From: Rhodopirellula sp.
Lineage (GTDB): Bacteria > Planctomycetota > Planctomycetia > Pirellulales > Pirellulaceae
NCBI GenBank assembly: GCA_003513555.1
Contig: DOPG01000306.1
Location: forward strand, 1 to 7,404
Direction of reading: 5' to 3'
Length of the DNA: 7,404 bases
The translations under genes and the position numbers were made by a program. Shown piece by piece: positions 1 to 6,538 of this stretch (position 1 is its first letter; each line of letters opens with the position of its first letter). Under the pieces are notes generated by a model. The model was not told the DNA's origin and did not search any database. It saw only the letters and a list, made by a program, of their open reading frames with translations.

Positions 1-2
1 AT

Positions 3-830
3 GGCATCTACCACTATTCGAAGGACAGCTCAGGGAATCTGACGGTCTCTTTGCCGGACGTTGAAAGTCCTTCGGAAATTCCTTTGCAGTACGCTCTGGG
101 TTCAGGTCACAATGCTCGCACGATTTTGACACTGAATCATGCTGCTGACGGTGTCACTGAAGGGATTGAACACCGCGTCAGTTGCTATCCCGACCAACGG
201 CTTGGTATGACCGTTGGACACGGTGCTAAGAAACCTGAAAGCGACCTTGAGAAATTTGGTGACATCACCCGGGGTGAACTAACGCAACGTTGCGTCTACT
301 GCCACACCACGACTGGAAACCTGACAGAAGGACGGATTGATCGTCTCGTTGCAAACGTCAACTGCGAAAAATGCCATGGACCGGGGAGCGAACATGTCCG
401 TCTGGCCCGAGAATCCAAAGATCCTCCTCCCTACTCTGTAGGCAGGGCGGAATGGGACGTGGAATCAGAAATCCAACTCTGCGGTGACTGCCACCGATTA
501 CCACGAAGCATTACCAAACAGGAACTACGTGATTACCCCGACACATTGGCAAGATTTCAGCCGGTCGGAATGCTCCGCAGCAAGTGCTACCTCGCATCCA
601 ATCGACAAATGAAGTGTAGCACCTGCCACGACCCACATCAGTCGGTTCACGGAATCAGCCAAGCAGATCATGAGAAGAGCTGCATCCAATGCCATGACAC
701 GAGCGACAGCTCACACACCATCTGCCCAGTTTCATCTGAGTCCAACTGTATCAAGTGCCACATGCCCACCGTACCGCAGGAACAGGGCATCGAGTTCCAC
801 GACCATTGGATTCGCATTCACAAAGAATAG
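3..830 (+). CDS. Multiheme c-type cytochrome, C-terminal part (5' end outside window)
   Basis: The reading frame is open from the left edge to a TAG at 828-830, so the gene begins upstream. The ATG at position 1 is in another frame and stops after 13 codons. The visible 275 codons hold six CxxCH heme c sites: CVYCH (291-305), CEKCH (363-377), CGDCH (480-494), CSTCH (615-629), CIQCH (681-695) and CIKCH (747-761). A Cys about 10 residues before the fourth site (KCYLASNRQMKCSTCHDPH) and a C-terminal HDHWIRIH resemble planctomycete and acidobacterial cytochrome c554-like or doubled-CXXCH proteins, some of which carry TPRs. By family it would be an exported electron-transfer protein with covalently bound hemes; partner and substrate cannot be read from the sequence. 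The signal peptide and any N-terminal heme site lie upstream. It converges with the DUF1559 gene. The multiheme call is firm; the subfamily is inferred. Confidence 0.87.
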   Translation, partial: GIYHYSKDSSGNLTVSLPDVESPSEIPLQYALGSGHNARTILTLNHAADGVTEGIEHRVSCYPDQRLGMTVGHGAKKPESDLEKFGDITRGELTQRCVYCHTTTGNLTEGRIDRLVANVNCEKCHGPGSEHVRLARESKDPPPYSVGRAEWDVESEIQLCGDCHRLPRSITKQELRDYPDTLARFQPVGMLRSKCYLASNRQMKCSTCHDPHQSVHGISQADHEKSCIQCHDTSDSSHTICPVSSESNCIKCHMPTVPQEQGIEFHDHWIRIHKE

Positions 831-972
831 TCTTCAAGCTGTGATCCTGATGGAACGGAAAAACGCGTGATCAGTTCACTGGTATTCTTGCGGGGTAAAC
901 CACTGCCCACGCGAGACGCGGATATTCTCCACCCGAAGTACAAGTAGTCTGAACAACAGGATCAAAAGGCAT

Positions 973-1007
973 AAAAAAACCTCGCCCGTGATGCACGAGC
1001 GAGGTTT
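973..1007 (-). terminator. Intrinsic terminator of the DUF1559 gene
   Basis: The arms at 977-985 and 999-1007 pair perfectly over 9 bp (AAACCTCGC with GCGAGGTTT). Inside a single C/A mismatch a further 4-bp stem (CGTG/CACG) closes an ATG loop. Read on the minus strand, the hairpin runs straight into a stretch of seven U (complement of 973-979), the standard rho-independent layout, and it begins 25 nt after the DUF1559 stop. On the plus strand only three U follow, so it would serve the converging cytochrome gene poorly. Confidence 0.8.
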
Positions 1008-1032
1008 CGGGTTGAACAATGGAAGTTCAAAA

Positions 1033-2295
1033 CTACTGGTTCAGCTGCTCTTCAACAGTTTCTTTACCAGCTCTTGTGCCGAGAGCTCCCCAAAGCCCGT
1101 AGGGGCTTGGTGAACCGGGTGCACGTGGTCCAGTTTGGCCAAGCCGAACACCGCCAGCACGGCGATCACCAGCCTCAACAGAGTCAGTCATGAAAACCAC
1201 TGCTCCATCGCCCATCAGGATATGAGCACCACCTTGGTGATTGCTACTTGGTGGGCAGGTACCAGGACCGTCAATCCACTGACCCACACAAACTTCTTTG
1301 TTGGGTGGTAAGACGGTGTACATCTGCGACACGATGGCGCGAAAGTTAGCCCAGTTTCCACCGCGGCAATCACGGCTGGCGTTCTGCACCAACGCCTGTG
1401 GCGGCGTGCAGTTTGCCGAGCCAGCAGCACACCAGTAGGTCGGACGCTCCGGGTCAATCTCACCAGCATCGAGACAGAACGATGGGTTGTTATTCACATC
1501 GTTGCTACCACGTCTACGCCAAGAAATCGAAGATCGAATGTCACGATCACCGAGGTCCGTTTTGATCTCACCCATCGCGATCGTGTTCGACAATCCGTCA
1601 AGCGTATCGCGAAATTTTGACTCTTTACGAGGATAGAACATTCCTCGGTTTACTGAGTTGGCAGCGCTGTGCCCCCAATTGCTACCCGCAGTGAGATTTC
1701 CACGCTTGTAGTTATTGGCCCAAGGACTTGGTGAATCGCCCATGCAAGTGGCGTAATTCGTGCGTCCTAATGCAGGTGGTCCAGTACCTGGATCGCTTGG
1801 ACAACGAAGCGTTGGAATCTCGGTAGCCCAAGGAATGTACCCGGGATTAATCGAGAAGTTGCGAGGGCTCGGGCCCATGGCTGGCCACTGACCAGGTAAC
1901 CCCGTATTGCCCGGAGGCGCCGCACCAGTAACAGTTTCAGCCATGGGATTCGAAATCTTTTCCCAGAGGGACTGCTGCTCCATGAATGGCGTCAAGCCAA
2001 CAAAGGCACTCAAACACATTTTGCTGGCGTCGTTACCACGCTGCCACCAGTTGGGGGAATTCAGGCCAATTCCTGTTCCAGAACCCTGCGTTGGTAACTG
2101 TTTATAAGCAGAATGGTAGTTGTGGATTGCTAATCCGATCTGCTTAAAGTTATTGCTGCAGCTCATGCGGCGAGCCGCCTCACGTGCAGCCTGTACGGCC
2201 GGCAGGAGCAAACCTACCAAAACGCCAATGATGGCAATCACCACCAGCAATTCAACGAGCGTAAAACCCCGTTGATTTCTACTCGAACGATTCAT
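1033..2295 (-). CDS. DUF1559 domain protein with prepilin-type N-terminus and H-X9-DG motif
   Basis: A complete 420-aa protein. Residues 1-10 form a short basic leader ending in Gly, followed by F11-TLVELLVVIAIIGVL. This is a class III (type IV pilin/pseudopilin) signal, with cleavage expected after G10 and the conserved Glu at mature position 5 (E15). The hydrophobic helix leads into the usual PAVQAAREAARRMSCSNN segment and the QIGLAIHNYH stretch typical of DUF1559. Near the C-terminus, H353 followed nine residues later by DG (363-364) is the H-X9-DG signature, and the tail has the family-typical GLWGALGTRAGKE. Length is normal. The ATG is supported by GAGGT five bases upstream. DUF1559 proteins exist in very many copies per planctomycete genome; their role is unknown, and a pseudopilin-like surface or periplasmic structure is inferred from the leader only. 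A terminator follows the gene; the small lipoprotein lies upstream on the same strand. Confidence 0.95.
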   Translation of the reverse strand: MNRSSRNQRGFTLVELLVVIAIIGVLVGLLLPAVQAAREAARRMSCSNNFKQIGLAIHNYHSAYKQLPTQGSGTGIGLNSPNWWQRGNDASKMCLSAFVGLTPFMEQQSLWEKISNPMAETVTGAAPPGNTGLPGQWPAMGPSPRNFSINPGYIPWATEIPTLRCPSDPGTGPPALGRTNYATCMGDSPSPWANNYKRGNLTAGSNWGHSAANSVNRGMFYPRKESKFRDTLDGLSNTIAMGEIKTDLGDRDIRSSISWRRRGSNDVNNNPSFCLDAGEIDPERPTYWCAAGSANCTPPQALVQNASRDCRGGNWANFRAIVSQMYTVLPPNKEVCVGQWIDGPGTCPPSSNHQGGAHILMGDGAVVFMTDSVEAGDRRAGGVRLGQTGPRAPGSPSPYGLWGALGTRAGKETVEEQLNQ

Positions 2296-2300
2296 TCAAC

Positions 2301-2305
2301 ACCTC
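2301..2305 (-). promoter_or_regulatory. Ribosome binding site of the DUF1559 gene
   Basis: Read on the minus strand, GAGGT lies five bases before the ATG at 2295 (GAGGT-GTTGA-ATG). It is a good Shine-Dalgarno match at acceptable spacing and fixes the start that also gives the canonical prepilin leader. Confidence 0.6.
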
Positions 2306-2366
2306 GTCAAAAGAAAAAATGATAACTCCTCAAAAGGCCCGACCAGCCTGCAACAATGCGTGCAAA

Positions 2367-2394
2367 ATCGTACCCTAACGTCATTACAGGTCAA
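2367..2394 (-). promoter_or_regulatory. Possible sigma-70-type promoter for the DUF1559 gene
   Basis: On the minus strand, TTGACC (complement of 2389-2394, 5 of 6 to the -35 consensus) is separated by 16 bp from TACGAT (complement of 2367-2372, 4 of 6 to the -10 consensus). This would leave a 5' leader of roughly 65 nt before the ATG. Planctomycete promoters are poorly described and such matches arise by chance, so this is only a candidate. Confidence 0.3.
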
Positions 2395-2697
2395 TTATGC
2401 ACACAATAAGCCCCTTACTGGGACGGCAATCGCGAGAATTAGCCGAATTCCTAGCAATAAAGCCAAAATTTACGGATCAAGTCCCCGAACCGCCAATTTC
2501 TGACGCTTTTACATCACATTTTCAGCCAGAAATGGAGACCCGCGTCTGACTTGCATTTTCAGCAGCAGCGTCTTGCAGATTCAGAATGAGCTAAATGCAG
2601 CATCAACGGCACGTTTCGTCTGGTGACTAGCTCCATTTGTCACAAGAGCGAATTACGTAGGAATGGCTTAACCAAGCTCGTTATTCCCCTAGTCGTG

Positions 2698-2733
2698 CTG
2701 CACCGAAAGCTGAGGCTACACCGAAAGCAGGGG
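2698..2733 (+). repeat. Two imperfect 18-bp tandem units
   Basis: Unit 1 (2698-2715) is CTGCACCGAAAGCTGAGG and unit 2 (2716-2733) is CTACACCGAAAGCAGGGG; 15 of 18 positions agree. In the plus frame starting at 2697 the repeat reads AAPKAEATPKAGAAP and then TAG at 2742-2744, an Ala/Pro/Lys-rich tail-like peptide. That frame opens only after a TAG at 2658 and has no start codon, so it is either a remnant of a gene end or coincidence. Confidence 0.5.
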
Positions 2734-2755
2734 CTGCTCCTTAGCCATTGCATTG

Positions 2756-2797
2756 AAAAAACACCGGCCCAGCATGTATGTATTTCTGCACATGCTG
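2756..2797 (-). other. 8-bp stem-loop followed at a distance by a U6 tract
   Basis: CAGCATGT (2770-2777) and ACATGCTG (2790-2797) pair perfectly around a 12-base loop. Read on the minus strand, the stem is followed by eight bases and then six U (complement of 2756-2761). The gap between stem and U-tract is too long for a textbook intrinsic terminator. It could be a weak 3' end for the lipoprotein transcript or an unrelated structure. Confidence 0.3.
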
Positions 2798-2919
2798 CAA
2801 AATTCGCGAGCAGATCAAAATCGTCCGATCGTCCCAAGCTGTGCAAGCAGCAGGCCATTCAAGCGGCAGACAACCGGAACAACTTCTGGGGCAAGTTGAG
2901 CCCTGCAACAGTCTCAGTC

Positions 2920-2943
2920 GACGCCTTCACAACTGAAGGCGTC
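2920..2943 (-). other. Perfect 10-bp hairpin downstream of the small lipoprotein gene
   Basis: GACGCCTTCA (2920-2929) and TGAAGGCGTC (2934-2943) pair without mismatch around a 4-base loop (CAAC on plus, GTTG on minus). It begins 41 bases after the lipoprotein stop on the minus strand. No U-tract follows on either strand, so it is not a standard intrinsic terminator. It could be an RNA-stabilising 3' hairpin, a U-independent terminator or a protein-binding palindrome. A separate 10-bp palindrome, TTCTCGAGAA, abuts it at 2944-2953. Confidence 0.45.
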
Positions 2944-2984
2944 TTCTCGAGAAATTGCGTCAACACCCTCCAAGTTAGCAGGAA

Positions 2985-3179
2985 TCAACCGCCTTGCTGG
3001 TTCATGGACTCTTCCATGGCCTTGTTGTATTCATCGTCATCGATTCCATCCATTGCTGCGTCATCATCCTCAACAACCGCTGGTGGTTCGATAACTTTGG
3101 TCTCTCCACTACCGTCACAACCCGCGAAGGACAGGGCACAGAAAGATACGCAGATCAACAAGTAAGCAGAGATTTTCAT
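2985..3179 (-). CDS. Small acidic lipoprotein, uncharacterised
   Basis: From the ATG at 3179 the protein is 64 aa. Residues 1-21 are MKISAYLLICVSFCALSFAG followed by Cys21: a basic N-terminus, a hydrophobic core and an S-F-A-G-C lipobox. Phe at -3 is less usual than Leu, but the rest fits signal peptidase II processing. The mature part is about 43 residues, highly acidic (EDDDAAMDGIDDDE) and ends in EYNKAMEESMNQQGG. Small lipoproteins with acidic tails are often found near DUF1559 genes in planctomycetes; their function is unknown. An in-frame ATG at 3200 and a TTG at 3206 would add seven or nine residues. I chose 3179 because it gives the best signal peptide and has AAAGG about 10 bases upstream. 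It lies 191 bases after the CRTAC1-type gene and 689 before DUF1559, all on the same strand. Confidence 0.72.
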   Translation of the reverse strand: MKISAYLLICVSFCALSFAGCDGSGETKVIEPPAVVEDDDAAMDGIDDDEYNKAMEESMNQQGG

Positions 3180-3235
3180 GGTTAAGATGCCTTTAAACAT
3201 TTCCAATTCGGATGAGGGGGTGAATTAACAAGTCA

Positions 3236-3257
3236 CCTGAAAGTGTACACTCTCAGG
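3236..3257 (-). other. Stem-loop between the CRTAC1-type gene and the small lipoprotein gene
   Basis: CCTGAAAG (3236-3243) pairs with CTCTCAGG (3250-3257). The single A/C mismatch seen on the plus strand becomes a G-U pair in minus-strand RNA, so all eight pairs hold there, and up to 10 are possible with a very tight loop. The following minus-strand sequence is only mildly U-rich (TGACTTGTTAATT). It sits about 115 nt past the CRTAC1-type stop and 57 nt before the lipoprotein ATG, so it may be a weak terminator for the first or a leader/operator element for the second. Confidence 0.35.
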
Positions 3258-3311
3258 CCTTAAAAATAACAGAAGAAGGCAAAGGAATTCAACCAAGGTA
3301 GGAAAAACAGC

Positions 3312-3336
3312 TAAGGCACATGCAGGTAAGGCACAT
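3312..3336. repeat. 10-bp direct repeat with 15-bp period
   Basis: TAAGGCACAT occurs at 3312-3321 and again at 3327-3336, separated by GCAGG. It lies in the noncoding spacer just past the CRTAC1-type stop codon (3371 on minus). No function is evident; it may be a small slippage duplication or a pair of binding sites. Confidence 0.4.
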
Positions 3337-3370
3337 AGCATGGACTGGCAGATAGCGTGGCCTGAGTTGC

Positions 3371-6300
3371 TCAAGGCGAAGCCACGGGTAACCCTTGCGT
3401 ATCGATCCGGCACCAGATTTCCGGGTTGCCTTCGGTGATGACATAACGATTCCCGGGGGCGACTCCCTCAAATTTTTGCTTCACCCCCGACGGCCAATGC
3501 ACCTCCACGGTACCAACCCCCTCAACATCGCCGACGCCGAAATCGAGTACGGACTCATCAGACGAAAGGTAACCATCGCCAGCAACCACCCAGTCGGTAA
3601 ACAGCTGTCCGCTGAAGTTCACGACCACGCGACATCCTGTGCCATCCCGTTCCGTCTGCGTACCAATCAGCTCAATCTGTAAGCCAGAATTAATCTGCTC
3701 GGTATTAATCTGCTCGGTGCGATTTTCCAATAAGGCAACGGGGGAATCGAGATGACCTACGATAAGATCCAAGTCCAGATCTCCGTCAAAGTCGATCACA
3801 GCCATTGAGCGTCCCACGTGTTGTTGGCCAAAATAACCAGCAAGGTTTTCTGCAGCTCGAAACTGTGCACCTTGATTCATCAATACTTGTGGATACATCT
3901 GAAAATCAATGCCGCTAGAGCGTTGATCAAACACATGACCATTGGTGACGACAAAGTCCGGCCAGCCATTTCGATCTAGATCTATTTTCTTAATCCCAAA
4001 GCCCGTGTAAGGCTCACACAGTGGGTTCAAACGAAAGCGAGTTGCGTAGTCACTGAAAAGCCCGCCTTCACCTTGAAGGAACAGATTATTCGACTCATTT
4101 AAAAAGTTCGTGATGTGTAGGTCAAACCGACCATCTCGATTGAAGTCGCCAGAAGCGATGCCCATGCACGAATTGCTGAACCCACGAAATCCGTACCCAA
4201 GGCCAGCCAGATCCGCAACATTCGAGACGTGACCGCTGGCAAACTTCGTCAGCAAATGATTCGGTCGTGCATCATTCGCGACAAACACATCATTGGCACC
4301 ATCGCCGTCAATGTCAGTCACCACCAAGCCTAACGCAGTCCCGGGTTGAATGGATTGCCGATCAAGCACCTGCAATTCCATCCTGCCATCTCCCTGACTG
4401 AGATACCAACGATCAGCCTCAGCATAAAAATCATTTGGATTGGGAGGCAACTCATCACCTACAGCATTCCGGTCGGGCAAACGAAAGCCATCTTGCATCT
4501 CTACGTAAACACACTCAAACAAGTCCGGGTTGCCATCACCTGTTAAGTCAGCGATCGCAACCGAACTTGTGAATTGCGGCGAGACCTGCCCCAAAATTCC
4601 TGTTGCGTCCCGATAAGTTCCATCGCCGTTATTGATGAAAAGTCGATTGTGCCCCAGGCAGCCAAGATATAGATCTGGAAAACCATCCTGATTCACATCA
4701 CCAGCAGCAATCCCGGATGTATAGCCAAAATCGACTGTCCCACTCGCCTGAGTGACGTCGACAAAACGCTTTCCCAGATTGCGATTCAATTGATTTGATC
4801 GAGCTCCCTGAACATCTGGTGGCTCTCCTGAACCTTGCGCGAGGTAAATGTCGGGCTTTCCATCTAAATCAAAATCGCAAACCGCTATCCCACCGCCCAT
4901 CATTTCATGCATGGGAAGAGAGACAAGATTGCCTTCAGGGTTCGGATACCATTGAAACCCAAGCCCAAGTTCACTGGCCACATTGACAAAGGTGGGATCG
5001 AACGAACTTTTACCACCAATCGCTGCAGAATCTGCGCTGGTCCGTGGAATTGTCGTGGTTTGTGACACTTTCAAATTATCACTTCTTCGTGTGGGCAATT
5101 GCTTCAATGCCTCACTGCTTGGATAATTTCCACGATCCATATCCATCATTGCGTATTCACTGCTCATGCCAACGACCATGGGATCTTGCCGCAAGTTTGA
5201 AAACTGCTGAAGCAATGCTGAGCGTTTGATTTGATTGCCTGGTTCCAAGTCATTCAACGCCCAGCCAATGGCCTCAAAGGGGCGGGCAATGCTGATCAAC
5301 TGACCTGGCAAATCAGCAGTCAGATCCGACTGTGGTTGTTTTGATGACAACTGCCGCACAAGATTCTTCAATGTCGCAACGCGAATCGCATGTTCACGCA
5401 TCAGAGCGGCTGGTTTGTCATGCCGCAACGCCATCCAGACCCGTGCCAAGCGGTGGCATCCATCATCGTCGGTTGGATCAAGATAAACCCCTTCCATTAG
5501 CGAGCCCGCGGATGCCTTGAGTCGCTGATGATCAAAAAAATAAATCCCAAGTGCGATCCAATAGTCACTATATTGCCGAGCTTCAGGCACACACTCGCTG
5601 GCCCACAGGAGGAAATCATCAGTCTGCTGCAATTCCGCGAGCAATCGTCCCCGTAAAGCATCGGCGGCTGCGTGCTCAGCGGGATCACGAATGGCTGTTT
5701 GGCTGGTGTGACTGTCTAAAACTTCCAGCGCGCGCCCAAACTCTTCCTGCGAGAAGAACCAGCGAGCCATTCCCAGCCCCGGATAGAAATGCTGACTTGG
5801 CGAATCACTGCCTAAGGCGAGAGGAAACGCGTCTCCACGCCTCAACAACGAAACAAGAACTTCTCGGCCAAAGTAACCTGAGCGACACAGTTGATCCGCG
5901 ACTGCTGAAGCCTGCTGACGTCGTCCGAGTCGATTCAACAAGGCCCACAATTGCCGCCCAAATGCAAGTTTCTCCTCTGATGCCAAACCTGCTCGAGACA
6001 AACCGGTCTGCAACCGCATCACAGCATTCTCGTATTGGCCCAGCTCTAGATACCAGTTTACCAAGAGCTGCGTTGATTCGACCAAAAGCCCGGACTCCAA
6101 CGGAATACTTGCAACCAAGTCGACAGCGACAATCAGATCAGCTTTATCAGCAGCAATTTTACCCGCCAGCAAAAGGCTTCGTGGATCATCCGGAGTCCGA
6201 ACAAGTTGTTGATTTACCAATCGCGAAGCTAACTCAAGATCTCCCCCCTTCCATGATGCTTCCGCATCTTTCAGGAGCTGATCACGATCCCTTTCCAGTG

Positions 6301-6421
6301 CCTCAAGTCCTGACACCATGGGGGAGGCTGTCTGCTCTGAACCAAGGTTGGTATCAGCGTGTTCACTCGGGGTGCAACCGAGGATAAAGCAGGCAACAAA
6401 TAAAAGCGTGCAAAGAGACAT
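3371..6421 (-). CDS. TPR / FG-GAP / ASPIC-UnbV (CRTAC1-type) lipoprotein
   Basis: From the ATG at 6421 the protein has 1016 aa. MSLCTLLFVACFILGC is a hydrophobic signal with an I-L-G-C lipobox (Cys16), so export and lipid anchoring are expected. Residues about 50-140 and 280-330 look like TPR helices (GGDLELASRLVNQQL, LGQYENAVMRL, ALGIYFFDHQRLKAS). From about 490 there are FG-GAP/VCBS-type repeats with seven Asp-rich calcium loops near 515 (DFDLDGKPD), 574 (DVNQDGFPD), 624 (DLTGDGNPD), 702 (DIDGDGAND), 758 (DFNRDGRFD), 813 (DLDRNGWPD) and 876 (DFDGDLDLD). Residues about 910-1010 are an ASPIC/UnbV domain with GDGYLSSDE and VHWPSGVKQKF. By family it should form a beta-propeller-like extracellular binding surface; its ligand is unknown. 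The frame stays open to a TTG at 6538. A GTG at 6433 would add an Arg to the n-region. None of these starts has a clear ribosome site, so the start is uncertain. No Asp/Ser/His catalytic motif was seen. Confidence 0.92.
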   Translation of the reverse strand: MSLCTLLFVACFILGCTPSEHADTNLGSEQTASPMVSGLEALERDRDQLLKDAEASWKGGDLELASRLVNQQLVRTPDDPRSLLLAGKIAADKADLIVAVDLVASIPLESGLLVESTQLLVNWYLELGQYENAVMRLQTGLSRAGLASEEKLAFGRQLWALLNRLGRRQQASAVADQLCRSGYFGREVLVSLLRRGDAFPLALGSDSPSQHFYPGLGMARWFFSQEEFGRALEVLDSHTSQTAIRDPAEHAAADALRGRLLAELQQTDDFLLWASECVPEARQYSDYWIALGIYFFDHQRLKASAGSLMEGVYLDPTDDDGCHRLARVWMALRHDKPAALMREHAIRVATLKNLVRQLSSKQPQSDLTADLPGQLISIARPFEAIGWALNDLEPGNQIKRSALLQQFSNLRQDPMVVGMSSEYAMMDMDRGNYPSSEALKQLPTRRSDNLKVSQTTTIPRTSADSAAIGGKSSFDPTFVNVASELGLGFQWYPNPEGNLVSLPMHEMMGGGIAVCDFDLDGKPDIYLAQGSGEPPDVQGARSNQLNRNLGKRFVDVTQASGTVDFGYTSGIAAGDVNQDGFPDLYLGCLGHNRLFINNGDGTYRDATGILGQVSPQFTSSVAIADLTGDGNPDLFECVYVEMQDGFRLPDRNAVGDELPPNPNDFYAEADRWYLSQGDGRMELQVLDRQSIQPGTALGLVVTDIDGDGANDVFVANDARPNHLLTKFASGHVSNVADLAGLGYGFRGFSNSCMGIASGDFNRDGRFDLHITNFLNESNNLFLQGEGGLFSDYATRFRLNPLCEPYTGFGIKKIDLDRNGWPDFVVTNGHVFDQRSSGIDFQMYPQVLMNQGAQFRAAENLAGYFGQQHVGRSMAVIDFDGDLDLDLIVGHLDSPVALLENRTEQINTEQINSGLQIELIGTQTERDGTGCRVVVNFSGQLFTDWVVAGDGYLSSDESVLDFGVGDVEGVGTVEVHWPSGVKQKFEGVAPGNRYVITEGNPEIWCRIDTQGLPVASP
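3689..3718 (-). repeat. Perfect 15-bp tandem duplication inside the CRTAC1-type gene
   Basis: ATTAATCTGCTCGGT occurs twice head to tail (3689-3703 and 3704-3718). On the coding strand it gives TEQINTEQIN, an in-frame five-residue duplication in the linker between the last FG-GAP repeat and the ASPIC/UnbV domain. Zero mismatches, including third codon positions, suggest a recent replication-slippage event. Confidence 0.8.
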
Positions 6422-6538
6422 CCTGCAAACCACAGCGAGGCTACCACTGGGATGTAGCGCGACCTGGTTAATTGGTTTGACACTTTCAGTTGATTGGGGA
6501 TGCAATGTAGAACGACCTCGAACTAATGCCCTGAACAA

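Larger units (their letters stand above)
2296..2984. other. 689-base spacer without a convincing gene
   Basis: No frame here gives a protein I recognise. The longest plus-strand frame (2623-3165) starts at a GTG, has no clear ribosome site and runs antisense through the lipoprotein gene, giving Ser-rich shadow sequence. The minus-strand frame 2640-2858 is Cys/Arg/Ser-rich without domain character. What the spacer holds: the RBS and possible promoter of DUF1559 at its left end, an imperfect 18-bp tandem repeat (2698-2733), an 8-bp stem with a downstream A-tract (2756-2797) and a perfect 10-bp hairpin (2920-2943). It could be a long untranslated region, a decayed gene or a small RNA locus; the sequence does not decide. 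Confidence 0.5.

Noticed and set aside
1..42. ATG at position 1 as a gene start
   Set aside because: That frame ends at a TGA after 13 codons. The cytochrome frame is offset and open from the left edge.
2349..2365. Sigma-54-like TTGCACG...TTGCA on the minus strand ahead of DUF1559
   Set aside because: The first G of the -24 GG is missing and the spacing between the -24 and -12 elements is one base too long, so it does not meet the consensus.
2640..2858. Minus-strand 72-codon open frame in the spacer
   Set aside because: The composition is Cys/Arg/Ser-rich with no signal peptide or domain, and no ribosome site was evident. It was not called as a gene.
2623..3165. Plus-strand 180-codon open frame from a GTG
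   Set aside because: Its 3' half is the antisense of the well-supported small lipoprotein gene and gives Ser/Thr-rich shadow sequence. Its 5' half has no domain features and no convincing ribosome site.
5551..6387. Plus-strand 278-codon open frame opposite the CRTAC1-type gene
   Set aside because: It lies antisense within a strongly supported coding region. Its translation is rich in Arg, Pro and Gln with no recognisable motif, as expected for a shadow frame.
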